Shown here piece after piece: positions 36,149-44,320 of a stretch of DNA of 64,000 nucleotides (position 1 is the first letter of the stretch; every line of letters begins with the position of its first letter). Under the pieces are notes generated by a model, which was not told where the DNA came from, ran no database searches, and saw nothing but the letters and a program-made list of their open reading frames with translations. Both the position numbers and the translations under genes were made by a program. The stretch lies in the NCBI RefSeq assembly GCF_009758205.1, contig NZ_WRXN01000001.1, positions 124,001-188,000 of the forward strand, written 5' to 3'. The stretch is from Chitinophaga tropicalis (GTDB lineage Bacteria > Bacteroidota > Bacteroidia > Chitinophagales > Chitinophagaceae).

Positions 36149-37645
36149 ATGATAAGAAAACTATGGGGAGTGCTTAAACTGCCTGCTGAAAGGATATATT
36201 TGCTCTTCAGGAATTATTCCATGAAGCATCCTTTTAAAATCTATATCACTACATCGGTTATATGTTTTCTCGTATTAGCTATTATACAGGTAACACTGGT
36301 ATATAATACCTATGATCTGCTGAACAGACGTTTTTACTATGAAAAGAAAGGAAAGCTCAAGGAAGAATACAACAGAACTATCGTCAATGACAAACTGTTT
36401 CCCGGCGGACAGGCCATCATAGATTCTATCATCACTCCTGAGATGAGACCTTTGGAAAAGCTTTATCTGACTGATACTGCAGCATTCAAAAAACATACAC
36501 AACAAATACTCCGCAGGATATTTACAAAACTGATCAGAGAACAGAATATGGACAGCCTGCTGAAGGTAATCAGGAAAAGAGGTAACATAACAGACTCATT
36601 GAAATATTCACTACGTATCACAAGCATGGATGTAAAGTTCAGCGACGGAGAATATGTGAATATCTATGACAGAAGAAAACGATATCCGCTAATAGATGAA
36701 GACCTGCAAAGCATTTATGGTATACGCATTTACGGAAACCTTCCCACTCCTGACGATAATAACCAGATTCTGAACATCAACGTTACCACACCGGAAGCAT
36801 ATACCTATGCTATGGGATTTGCTTTCAATGCAGATCCTTACAACAGACAACAGCTGGTCCTGCGGCAAATGCAGTTCATCCTCATCATGTCCCTGCTATC
36901 CATGCTGGCCATCATCATCCTGTTCTTCACTACCATGCGTAACTGGATAAAACAGAAACACCTCTCAGATGTTAAAACTGATTTTATCAATAACATTACA
37001 CACGAGTTCCACACACCATTAACCGCCATAATGGTAGCCAACAAGAACATCCGGAATGCAAAGGTGCTGGACAATAAAATAGCCATCCGCTCACTGTCTG
37101 ACATTATTGAACGGCAATCTCAGCGCCTGAAGCTACTGATCAGCCAGGTGCTGGATATTGCTGCAATAGATAAACTCTTTGTCCAGAAAAAACCACATGA
37201 CCTGAACGTATTGGTCAGTGATATCCTCACAGATTTCAGCATCAAATTCTCTTCTGCCAACGTACAGATCACTTATAAAAGATCAGAAGATAATGTAGTG
37301 GCAGATGCAGATAATTTTCATTTTACAACTTTGCTGCTCAACATACTGGACAATGCAGTAAAATATAATGTGCAGCCCGTTAAGCATTTGCTCGTATCCA
37401 TTATACATACCAATGAAAATATTGAGATCTCAATATCTGACAATGGTATCGGCATGTCAAAAGATACGATCAAACGTATCTTTGATAAGTTTTATCGTCA
37501 TCAGAAAGATCTTACGCAGAATACAAAAGGGCTGGGACTGGGACTATATTATGTAAAACAATGCATTGACGCTCATCAGTGGAAACTGAAAGTAGATAGC
37601 GAAGCCGGAAAAGGAAGTACATTTGTAATAGTAATACCTGTATAA
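36149..37645 (+). CDS. Membrane sensor histidine kinase
   Basis: 498 residues; ATG at 36221 is an alternative start that would leave a more usual N-terminus. Two transmembrane helices (about 31-52 and 241-262) flank a periplasmic sensing domain of about 190 residues that I do not recognise. HisKA carries H285 in 'NNITHEFHTPL'. HATPase_c has 'LDNAVKYN', 'DNGIGMSKDT' and 'GLGLGLYYVKQC'. Its partner is the OmpR-type regulator 58 bp downstream. Confidence 0.93.
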   Translation: MIRKLWGVLKLPAERIYLLFRNYSMKHPFKIYITTSVICFLVLAIIQVTLVYNTYDLLNRRFYYEKKGKLKEEYNRTIVNDKLFPGGQAIIDSIITPEMRPLEKLYLTDTAAFKKHTQQILRRIFTKLIREQNMDSLLKVIRKRGNITDSLKYSLRITSMDVKFSDGEYVNIYDRRKRYPLIDEDLQSIYGIRIYGNLPTPDDNNQILNINVTTPEAYTYAMGFAFNADPYNRQQLVLRQMQFILIMSLLSMLAIIILFFTTMRNWIKQKHLSDVKTDFINNITHEFHTPLTAIMVANKNIRNAKVLDNKIAIRSLSDIIERQSQRLKLLISQVLDIAAIDKLFVQKKPHDLNVLVSDILTDFSIKFSSANVQITYKRSEDNVVADADNFHFTTLLLNILDNAVKYNVQPVKHLLVSIIHTNENIEISISDNGIGMSKDTIKRIFDKFYRHQKDLTQNTKGLGLGLYYVKQCIDAHQWKLKVDSEAGKGSTFVIVIPV

Positions 37646-37703
37646 CAGGTCATCATGCATAACCGCTGTGGACAATGGTTACCGAATTAACTAAACAGTA
37701 AGT

Positions 37704-38408
37704 ATGAAACACAAAATTCTACTGGTAGAAGACGAAGCTGATCTTGGAAATGTTGTCAAACAATACCTGGAACTGATGGATTTTGATGTGGACTGGCAAC
37801 AGAACGGTCTTACCGCGTATGAAATATTTCAGAAAGCACCGGATAAATATCATATCCTGCTGATAGATGTTAACCTGCCCGGGATGAACGGATTCGAACT
37901 GGCAGAACATGTAATACAGCTCAACAGCCATGTTCCGTTCCTCTTCCTTACGGCAAGAGGAGAAAAAATGGACAGGCTTAACGGACTGAAGATCGGTGCT
38001 GATGATTATGTAGTCAAACCATTTGATGTAGATGAACTGGTATTACGCATCCGCAATATCATCAAACGCAAACAACCGGTCGTGCCACAGGAAGTGGTCA
38101 AGTCCAACAGCATATTCACCATCGGCAATACCCAATTGTATGTTGACTCACTTACATTGGTAACAGAACAGGGAGAAGAGATCATCCTGACCCCACGGGA
38201 ATGTGACCTGCTTGTTATGTTCTTCAGCAATGTAAACCGCGTGCTTAAACGGGAAGAGATCCTTACAAAGGTCTGGGGGTCTAATGATTATTTTGTAGGC
38301 AGAAGCCTGGATGTATTTATTTCCAGGTTCAGAAAATATTTTAGCCAGAACCCATCTATCAGCATTAAGAATGTATACGGGATAGGGTTTGTGTTTAATG
38401 TAAAATAG
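37704..38408 (+). CDS. OmpR/PhoB-family response regulator
   Basis: 234 residues. The receiver domain has D10, phosphoacceptor D55 in 'ILLIDVNLPG' and the lysine in 'DYVVKPFD'. The winged-helix DNA-binding domain (about 135-232) contains 'LTPRECDLLVMFFSNVNRVL' and 'SLDVFISRFRKYF'. It pairs with the kinase gene upstream. Its last 14 bases overlap, on the opposite strand, the end of a small peptide gene. Confidence 0.95.
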   Translation: MKHKILLVEDEADLGNVVKQYLELMDFDVDWQQNGLTAYEIFQKAPDKYHILLIDVNLPGMNGFELAEHVIQLNSHVPFLFLTARGEKMDRLNGLKIGADDYVVKPFDVDELVLRIRNIIKRKQPVVPQEVVKSNSIFTIGNTQLYVDSLTLVTEQGEEIILTPRECDLLVMFFSNVNRVLKREEILTKVWGSNDYFVGRSLDVFISRFRKYFSQNPSISIKNVYGIGFVFNVK

Positions 38409-38505
38409 TTCCTGCTAATGTTTCCTTAGTTAATGGTTCCTCAGTATGGAAGGCCAGCAATAGTACTGCCAGCAATAATATTCCTGTAACGATGCTGTGT
38501 TTCAT
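38395..38505 (-). CDS. Small hydrophobic peptide coupled to yceI
   Basis: 36 codons. The start codon overlaps the yceI stop as TAATG, a standard coupling arrangement. The peptide begins MKHSIVTG and continues with an uninterrupted hydrophobic run (ILLLAVLLLAF), then an acidic and polar tail. It could be a one-helix membrane peptide or a short secreted peptide. No homologue is known to me. Coupling and a good signal-like start support it, but its short length keeps confidence moderate. Confidence 0.5.
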   Translation of the reverse strand: MKHSIVTGILLLAVLLLAFHTEEPLTKETLAGTILH

Positions 38506-39137
38506 TACTGCGCATTGGCTACCAATGTTATGTCCAGATCAAAATCATCGTAGATAACCTTATCGCCCAGGTTCTCGAAGTAACTCTTTGAACGGAATTT
38601 GATATCATACTTTGTACGGTCCACCTTGATCTTTGCTTTCGCCGTGAGTATGTTCTTATCAATAGTAACAGTAGCGGGGAAGGTCAGGCTGTTGGTAATG
38701 CCTTTAATGGTTAGCTTGCCTGTTATATCATAATGCCCGTTGGCCTGAGGCTTAACACCGGTAATGACAAAGTCGGCAGAAGGATATTTCTCTGTAGAAA
38801 AGAAATCATCACTTTTCAGGTGCCCTACCAGCTTGGCATTGGTCTCCTTATCTGTTATATCTGTAACGGATATACTGCGTGTGTCCAGCTTAAAACTGCC
38901 ATCTCTCAGGCTGTTACTTTCTATGTTGAGTGTACCACTGCTGACGTTGATAGTACCTTCATGCTGGCCGGTCACTTTACGGGCGGTCCAGAGCAGTTTA
39001 CTGTTCTTTCCGTCTACCTGGAAGGCGGTCACTTTTTTATTGATATCTTCTGTATTTTTTACCTGTACAGTAAAAGCAGTGATCACTGCAATTACAGCTA
39101 TAGAAGCGAATGAAGCTGCGTGTTGGAAAAGTTTCAT
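38505..39137 (-). CDS. YceI-family periplasmic protein
   Basis: 210 residues with an N-terminal hydrophobic export signal. The YceI lipocalin-like barrel is clear: 'FQVDGKNSKLLWTARKVTGQHEGTI' (split), 'HLKSDDFFSTEKYPSADFVI', 'GKLTIKGITNSLTFPATV' and 'VDRTKYDIKFRSKSYF'. Family members bind isoprenoid-like lipids in the periplasm; the ligand here is unknown. It is the second long gene of the operon that begins with the cysteine-rich leader. Confidence 0.92.
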   Translation of the reverse strand: MKLFQHAASFASIAVIAVITAFTVQVKNTEDINKKVTAFQVDGKNSKLLWTARKVTGQHEGTINVSSGTLNIESNSLRDGSFKLDTRSISVTDITDKETNAKLVGHLKSDDFFSTEKYPSADFVITGVKPQANGHYDITGKLTIKGITNSLTFPATVTIDKNILTAKAKIKVDRTKYDIKFRSKSYFENLGDKVIYDDFDLDITLVANAQ

Positions 39138-39223
39138 GGTGAGTTTTTTTTAGGAGCCTGCAAGGCTGTGTTATACAACCTTACAGGCATAACAACAGAG
39201 AACAAAGGCGATTGGCAGAATGC

Positions 39224-40486
39224 CTATATTTTTTCCGCGATCAGCGCGTCCAGGTCTTTATTCCATTTCTCGGCATAATCTTTAAAATACTTGCCGGTAA
39301 CCTCACCGGTATAACCGGTATGGATCTGCCTCACTTCACCCTTGCGGTCAATAACTATAGTTGTAGGAAAGGCCATCATGCGATTGAGCGCCGGAAGTTT
39401 TTCCGAAGCCACTTTCTTATCAGCAATGCCACCAAAAAGAATATCATATTCAATACCGTATTTTTCTTTAAGTTTTCCCAGTGTATACCGGGCATATTCC
39501 AAATCATCTTTCTGTTCAAAACCAATGGCAATAGCCTCTACTCCACGGTCTTTATTCTTCCTGAACCAGGGCGCCAGGAAAGCAGTCTGGTCTGTACAGT
39601 TAGGACACCAGGTACCTATGATCTCCACGATCACTACCTTGCCTTTATATTTTTCGTCATTGAGAGTAACGGTATTACCATTCAGGTCCGGTAATGAAAA
39701 ATCCAGTTTCTTATATCCTTCTTTCAGGTATGTAAGCTTGTAAGGGTCCGGCAACTCCACATCCTCATTCTTTGCACCATCAAATTTTACGTTGTTATAG
39801 ATGCCAAGGCTGAGTTCTCCGGTAAGAGATTTATCATCATTGATCCTGCCTTTTATATAAATAGGACTGGGGCCTGTAAAACCTGAAAGCTCAAATTCAT
39901 TGCCCTGTATGGTACCTTCCAGCTCGCGGCTATCACCTACTACAGACATGATTACACCGGTCAGCTTATTGCCATCCTGTTTCAGAAGACCTACACGGTT
40001 CGGAGTAGGTTCCTTGCTATAGATCTGCAATTCCCATTTACCGGAAACATCAAAGGCCGGCGCCACATTTTTACCGGGTTCCACAAAGCGGTACTTCTTG
40101 CCTGCTTCTGCAGTAAAGGGAAGTGCACTTCCCCTGAAATTAGGCACCAGGCTACGGTATTCTCCGGTAATCCGGCCTTCTTCTTCGATCCTTGCAAAGA
40201 TGGCTGCATCATACGTATTCATCTTTATATACAGGGAATCGGCTGAAATGCGTTTGACTTTAAAGTCATCACGGCGGGAGCCATTAATAAGAGAGAAGAC
40301 AGCATGATCTGCATCCTTTCCCTTTAATTCAAAATTAAAAGGCACTGCCGCCTCATTAACGGTAAAGACACCACGCCACACACCTTCTTTTAAGAACAGG
40401 GGTTTCCTGTGTGTTGCAAATACACTGCTGGTAAATAATAGGGCAGCCAGCAGCCCACTTACGCCTGTACGGGTAATTGACTTCAT
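39224..40486 (-). CDS. TlpA-like thioredoxin-fold protein with N-terminal beta domain
   Basis: 420 residues with a signal peptide (1-24). Residues about 35-255 are beta-rich and likely a lipocalin- or DUF4369-type domain. The TlpA/ResA-like thioredoxin domain (about 265-415) has the redox motif CPNC at about 293-296 ('IGTWCPNCTDQ') and the cis-proline region 'MAFPTTIVIDRKGEV'. It should handle thiol redox chemistry in the periplasm. It is the first long gene after a strong promoter and a leader ORF rich in cysteine. Confidence 0.9.
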   Translation of the reverse strand: MKSITRTGVSGLLAALLFTSSVFATHRKPLFLKEGVWRGVFTVNEAAVPFNFELKGKDADHAVFSLINGSRRDDFKVKRISADSLYIKMNTYDAAIFARIEEEGRITGEYRSLVPNFRGSALPFTAEAGKKYRFVEPGKNVAPAFDVSGKWELQIYSKEPTPNRVGLLKQDGNKLTGVIMSVVGDSRELEGTIQGNEFELSGFTGPSPIYIKGRINDDKSLTGELSLGIYNNVKFDGAKNEDVELPDPYKLTYLKEGYKKLDFSLPDLNGNTVTLNDEKYKGKVVIVEIIGTWCPNCTDQTAFLAPWFRKNKDRGVEAIAIGFEQKDDLEYARYTLGKLKEKYGIEYDILFGGIADKKVASEKLPALNRMMAFPTTIVIDRKGEVRQIHTGYTGEVTGKYFKDYAEKWNKDLDALIAEKI

Positions 40487-40532
40487 GACAGAAAAGATTT
40501 AAGGTTGATTGAAAAACGGGGGGAAAAGTCTG

Positions 40533-40604
40533 CTAACAGCAAGTGTTGCTACAACAGCAAGGCATACAGCCAGAAGAATAAATGATGCGATTCATGTTGA
40601 TCAT
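40533..40604 (-). CDS. Cysteine-rich leader ORF upstream of tlpA-like gene
   Basis: An ATG at 40604 (or 40595) opens a frame of 23 (or 20) codons ending TAG at 40533. Counted from 40595, cysteines are at 10, 13, 14, 15, 19 and 20: six in twenty residues, ending SNTCC. It sits between a near-perfect promoter (40663-40694) and the TlpA-like start (47 bp downstream). Short ORFs with runs of cysteine codons in other bacteria act as cysteine- or copper-responsive leaders; by analogy this may couple cysteine supply or metal state to the TlpA/YceI operon. The codon content is read directly; the regulatory role is inferred. Confidence 0.6.
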   Translation of the reverse strand: MINMNRIIYSSGCMPCCCSNTCC

Positions 40605-40662
40605 TGTTTGTTTTCGGTAATAGATCAACTAATTAATGGTGGCTTAATTAGGGTGGTGATAA

Positions 40663-40694
40663 CAAAGATAGAATGCTGTATTTTATTTTCCAAA
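40663..40694 (-). promoter_or_regulatory. Promoter of the leader-TlpA-YceI operon
   Basis: On the minus strand TTTG (40694-40691), 20 bp, TATCTTTG (40670-40663): both elements match the Bacteroidota consensus exactly. The transcript would start near 40656, about 50 bases before the leader ORF. Confidence 0.75.
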
Positions 40695-40704
40695 TAATAG
40701 TCCA

Positions 40705-41297
40705 TAAATTTTGTAGACTACTTGAAACCTTGCTACAGTCCTCATAAGGGATGATCTTAACGGCGTATTATGCCCTGACTGTTTAAGTGTAAACAGTATT
40801 ACAGATGATCTGCTCTGAATGATGGGTTACCTAATGCGGTGCGTTAAAGCTGTTTCTTCATTGTTCACTCTCCAGAGCGTTTTCTGGCTCTCTCCAGAGC
40901 GTTTTCTGGCCGTAGAATTTATTCACTAAAATAAACATAACTGTAATGCTCGCAATGATAACGTAATGTAAAACAATTGACGGCATGCGTATAGATGACT
41001 AGTAATGGAAAACTCCTGACTTAAATTAAATCTACGTAATTCAATACGAAAATATACAGCAGTATATTGGATTCTGATGCGGCAAAATCGCAGCGTTAAC
41101 AAAATTTAACAAAGTATAATTGAGCACTAACTACAAATGACATTTTATCAATTTGAAACATATTATAAATATAAGAACATAAACCAGAAAACAGATACTT
41201 TTTTCAGAATGTCTGACGAAAAAAAAGTGAGTAACGTCACGCAAAAAACGCCTCTTTTCACGAACAGGATATCTGGTCCCCGGTGATCTTTTTTTTA
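40705..41297. other. Gene-poor region with small hairpins
   Basis: No supported gene. It contains a 7-bp hairpin CTGTTTA..TAAACAG at 40780-40797 and a duplicated 20-bp hairpin unit (40868-40909). The rest is AT-rich without recognisable signals. An open frame on the minus strand at 41131-41331 lies opposite the small-RNA candidate and is not supported. Confidence 0.5.
40868..40909 (+). repeat. Tandem duplicate of a 20-bp hairpin-forming unit
   Basis: CTCTCCAGAGCGTTTTCTGG occurs at 40868-40887 and again exactly at 40890-40909 (22-bp period). Each copy can fold as CCAGA..TCTGG. Confidence 0.85.
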
Positions 41298-41411
41298 TAT
41301 CTTGGCTTGTGTAGTAAGAGAACTGCCTCATCCCTGTGGAGCGGGTATCAGGCAGAGAGCCGTCAGGATATTAAGCCAGTGGTACGGCCATGCCGCTGGC
41401 TTTTTTTTATT
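41298..41411 (+). ncRNA. Candidate small RNA with intrinsic terminator
   Basis: A -7-like TATCTTGG (41298-41305, one mismatch) precedes about 100 bases that end in a strong terminator. The 5' part can fold: CTGCCT pairs with AGGCAG around an inner ATCCC/GGGT stem, and GGCT/AGCC may extend it. The terminator stem is AAGCCAGTGG/CCGCTGGCTT followed by eight T. No protein-coding frame here looks real. It is not a tRNA, SRP RNA, tmRNA or a riboswitch that I recognise. The next gene downstream on this strand starts 400 bp away. Confidence 0.5.
41372..41410 (+). terminator. Strong terminator ending the candidate small RNA
   Basis: AAGCCAGTGG, 10-base loop, CCGCTGGCTT then TTTTTTTATT; 10-bp stem with one G-U pair. 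Confidence 0.85.
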
Positions 41412-41427
41412 CCCTTATTTAAGGAAT

Positions 41428-41457
41428 AAAAAGGGGCCTGATAAAAATCAGGCCCTC
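41428..41457 (-). terminator. Minus-strand terminator of a tiny transcription unit
   Basis: On the minus strand GGGCCTGAT, loop TTTT, ATCAGGCCC then CTTTTTATT. It lies 45 bases after an exact -7 element (TACTTTTG, 41509-41502) and a six-codon frame (MSFFNG). Confidence 0.8.
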
Positions 41458-41501
41458 CCCAAATTAACCATTAAAAAAACTCATTTGAATTTTGCTTGAC
41501 C

Positions 41502-41509
41502 CAAAAGTA
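41502..41509 (-). promoter_or_regulatory. Putative -7 element of a tiny minus-strand transcription unit
   Basis: TACTTTTG on the minus strand is an exact TAnnTTTG match. There is no -33 TTTG. Together with the terminator at 41457-41428 it would give a transcript of about 70 bases. Confidence 0.35.
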
Positions 41510-41579
41510 ATGCGAATGATTTTGCTATCTGTTAATCATAAGTTAATGATTACAAATAAAATGCGTTAAGAGGTAGAAC

Positions 41580-41613
41580 AAAAAAAAGGCCCCCGCAATG
41601 AATTGCAGGGGCT
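41580..41613 (-). terminator. Second minus-strand terminator in the gap
   Basis: On the minus strand GCCCCTGCAA, loop TTCA, TTGCGGGGGC then CTTTTTTTTT. Upstream on the same strand is only a six-codon frame (MLQYRI, 41637-41617), so its transcript is also very short. Confidence 0.8.
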
Positions 41614-41818
41614 TACCATTTAACCTATATTCTGTACTGTAGCATCAAATTCTTAAATATTTTACAGGGGAAACAAGTCAGCATCACAACCATTTTCCTC
41701 TTATCAGCACTCTCTAAAATGTTGCCCTCAAATATTTTCTGTATCTAAGACGGCGATAGATAACTGAAGTTTAATCCACCCCGGATTTTTTTTCATTTTT
41801 ATTCTAACTTGCCGCTGT

Positions 41819-42772
41819 ATGAACAGAATAGACCGTCTTTCTGCCATTCTGATCCAGCTCCAGGGCAAGAAAATAGTGAAAGCCGCTGAGATAGCAGAAC
41901 GCTTCGATATCAGCCTCCGTACCGTATACCGGGATGTCAGGGCCCTGCAGGAGGCCGGCGTACCGGTAGGCGCAGAAGCAGGGACCGGCTATTACCTGGT
42001 AGAAGGTTATCACCTGCCCCCCATCATGTTTAACAGGGAAGAGGCCGCTGCGCTCCTGACAGGAGAAAAATTAATGGCTCAGCTTAGTGACCATTCCAAC
42101 CGGAAACAATTCAGCAACGCCATGCAGAAGATCAGAGCAGTGCTCAGAGGAAATGAAAAAGACTTCCTGGAGTCACTGGAAGAGAACATAGCCGTAGTAA
42201 ACCGCAGGCCACCCACAGGAGACGAATTTCCCAACCGCTTCCTCTCAGACATACAACACTCCCTGGGCAGACACCTGATCCTTGAAATGGACTATTTTGC
42301 CCTTCATACTGAGGTATTGACCCACAGGGAAGTCGAACCTATCGGTATCATGTATATGACCAATTACTGGTACCTTATAGGCTGGTGCCGGCTCCGGCAT
42401 GGCTATCGCAACTTCAGGATGGACCGTATCAAAAACCTGTCTGTTACCGATATATCATATGACAGGTCAAGACATATCACCCTGAAAGAATATATAGACA
42501 AATACAGCGAAACCGAAGCCAAACCATATGAGATCAGGGTCCGTTTTCCCCAGGCCTTTGCCCGGCGTATAGGCGACCAGAAATTTTACTATGGGATGGT
42601 GGAAGAACAGGTAGTAGGTAACTGTGTAGAGATGACCTTTCTCTGTACCTGGCTGGACTGGTTTGGCCGCTGGCTGCTTACCTGGGGCAAACATGTAGAA
42701 GTGATTGCTCCCGGGGAACTTTCCGAACATATGAAACTGCTGGCAAAAGAGATCCAGGAACATTATTTATAA
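41819..42772 (+). CDS. WYL-domain transcriptional regulator (YafY-like)
   Basis: 317 residues. An N-terminal winged helix (about 3-55) has 'RIDRLSAILIQLQGKKIV' and 'RFDISLRTVYRDVRALQEAG'. The WYL domain (about 140-215) carries the family residues in 'IEPIGIMYMTNYWYLIGWCR'-type sequence ('VEPIGIMY' and 'YWYLIGWCRLRHGYRNFRMD'). The C-terminal WCX region follows. These proteins bind a nucleic-acid or small-molecule ligand through WYL. The downstream GyrI-like gene is a likely target. Confidence 0.92.
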   Translation: MNRIDRLSAILIQLQGKKIVKAAEIAERFDISLRTVYRDVRALQEAGVPVGAEAGTGYYLVEGYHLPPIMFNREEAAALLTGEKLMAQLSDHSNRKQFSNAMQKIRAVLRGNEKDFLESLEENIAVVNRRPPTGDEFPNRFLSDIQHSLGRHLILEMDYFALHTEVLTHREVEPIGIMYMTNYWYLIGWCRLRHGYRNFRMDRIKNLSVTDISYDRSRHITLKEYIDKYSETEAKPYEIRVRFPQAFARRIGDQKFYYGMVEEQVVGNCVEMTFLCTWLDWFGRWLLTWGKHVEVIAPGELSEHMKLLAKEIQEHYL

Positions 42773-42961
42773 CCCCCGTTTTCCTGCTGACATAAGGTTG
42801 TCACTTACCCCTTCTTTCTTTGTAGCATGAAGATACATCTATGGTCACACTGGCTATTAATAGTCATTGTGGTTATTCATGAGTATGCTGATACCCGGTA
42901 TATAACGCAGCCGGTTAAACGGAAACCATGTTCTATTTCTATATGCTATAAACACTCTCCC

Positions 42962-43579
42962 ATGACTAAACTGGATCTTACAAAGGTGCATAGGGAACTA
43001 TATGCAGCCGGAAAAAAGCCACAGGTGCTCTTTGTGCCTGCAGGACACTATCTCTCTATTAATGGCAAAGGCGATCCTGACGGGACTGTATTTGCCGAAA
43101 GCGTACAGGCATTATATACAGCCGCCTACAGTATAAAAGCGGGCTATAAAAAGACCGGCCAGGACTTTACTGTCTGCAAACTGGAAGGTATCTGGTGGGT
43201 AGCAAATGAAGAAAACATAAAGCACTATCTTGAAGCTATGAACGTACCCAGGGAAGAATGGTACTGGCAACTGCTCATCCGTATGCCCGATTTTGTGGTC
43301 AATACCACTGCACAGCAACTGATACAGGAAGCATACCTGAAAAAAGGAACAGCATATCTGAAAAAAGTATCACTGGCAGCCCAGGTTGAAGGTAAAAGCG
43401 TACAGGTTATGCATAACGGGCCCTATGCTACAGAACCTGCCACTATACAACTGCTGATAGATTTTATGGAACAGCAGGGGCTGAAAAAGAATGGCAGGCA
43501 CCATGAGATCTATCTGTCAGATCCACGGAAAACAGCGCCGGAAAAGTTAAGGACCATCCTGCGGCAACCCGTTAAATAA
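42962..43579 (+). CDS. GyrI-like small-molecule-binding domain protein
   Basis: 205 residues from the ATG at 42962, which places the typical family start 'MTKLDLTKVHRELYAAGKKP' first; an in-frame ATG at 42827 adds a hydrophobic run without family similarity. The domain shows the SHS2 modules of GyrI-like proteins ('LSINGKGDPDGTVFAESVQ', 'VQVMHNGPYATEPATIQLL'). Such stand-alone proteins bind or hydrolyse small hydrophobic compounds. It is downstream of, and in the same direction as, the WYL regulator. Confidence 0.85.
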   Translation: MTKLDLTKVHRELYAAGKKPQVLFVPAGHYLSINGKGDPDGTVFAESVQALYTAAYSIKAGYKKTGQDFTVCKLEGIWWVANEENIKHYLEAMNVPREEWYWQLLIRMPDFVVNTTAQQLIQEAYLKKGTAYLKKVSLAAQVEGKSVQVMHNGPYATEPATIQLLIDFMEQQGLKKNGRHHEIYLSDPRKTAPEKLRTILRQPVK

Positions 43580-43592
43580 AGAAAAGGAAAGG

Positions 43593-44315
43593 CTATTTAT
43601 CTCCCAGGCCAAGCAATTCAATGGCCTGTTGTGCAGCTATCTGGCTGGCATCCTTCTTATTGAAGGCTTTACCACTGCAGATCAGTTCTCCATCTACTAC
43701 CGCGCCTACAGTAAAGATGCGGCGGCCATTGTCCATCTGCTCTTCCAGGAGGTCAAACTCCAGGGTTTTACCATGTTTATTGGCCCAGCCATACAGCTTG
43801 TTCTTGTGGTTCATTTCCACGTTTTCAAGCTGTTCCAGGTCAATATATGGCACTATGATACGCTGATGTACAAACTGTTTGGTGCGGTTATATCCCTTAT
43901 CCAGGTATACCGCGCCAACCAGGGCCTCGAGAGTATTGCCGAATATCTGGCTGATCTTCAGGAAACTGTTGTACTTATCGTAGATAGTAAGTTTACGCAG
44001 GCCCATTTTGATGGCAATATCATTGAGCTGCTGGCGGTTTACTATCTTGGACCTCATTTCAGTGAGGTAACCCTCTGTTTTATAGGGATACTTTTTAAAC
44101 AGATAATCTCCTATAATAGCGCCAAGAATGGCGTCACCAAGATATTCCAGACGTTCATTGCTTTCCAGGAACTTTTCCTTGCTTGAACGGTGGCTCAGCG
44201 CCACTTCGTACAACGAAAAATTACCCGGGGCAAATCCCAGCAGATTATAAAGGTCCTTATAAAGACCTTTCTTCTTTGGTATGAATCGATATAAATATCC
44301 TGGAAGTAATTTCAC
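43593..44315 (-). CDS. rnc: Ribonuclease III
   Basis: 240 residues. The RNase III signature 'NERLEYLGDAILG' (53-65) contains the metal ligands E54 and D61, and a second acidic site is E130 in 'FGNTLEALVGAVYLDKG'. A double-stranded RNA-binding domain (about 168-236) ends the protein ('DASQIAAQQAIELLGL'). It cleaves double-stranded RNA in rRNA and mRNA processing. Its start is five bases after the fabF stop, completing an acpP-fabF-rnc operon, a common Bacteroidota order. Confidence 0.96.
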   Translation of the reverse strand: MKLLPGYLYRFIPKKKGLYKDLYNLLGFAPGNFSLYEVALSHRSSKEKFLESNERLEYLGDAILGAIIGDYLFKKYPYKTEGYLTEMRSKIVNRQQLNDIAIKMGLRKLTIYDKYNSFLKISQIFGNTLEALVGAVYLDKGYNRTKQFVHQRIIVPYIDLEQLENVEMNHKNKLYGWANKHGKTLEFDLLEEQMDNGRRIFTVGAVVDGELICSGKAFNKKDASQIAAQQAIELLGLGDK

Positions 44316-44320
44316 ACAAT

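Noticed and set aside
40509..40697. 62-codon plus-strand frame in the TlpA leader
   Set aside because: It is antisense to a clear promoter and the Cys-rich leader frame, with no family similarity.
41131..41331. 66-codon minus-strand frame in the 41-kb gap
   Set aside because: Basic and low-complexity translation, no start signal, and it overlaps the small-RNA candidate.
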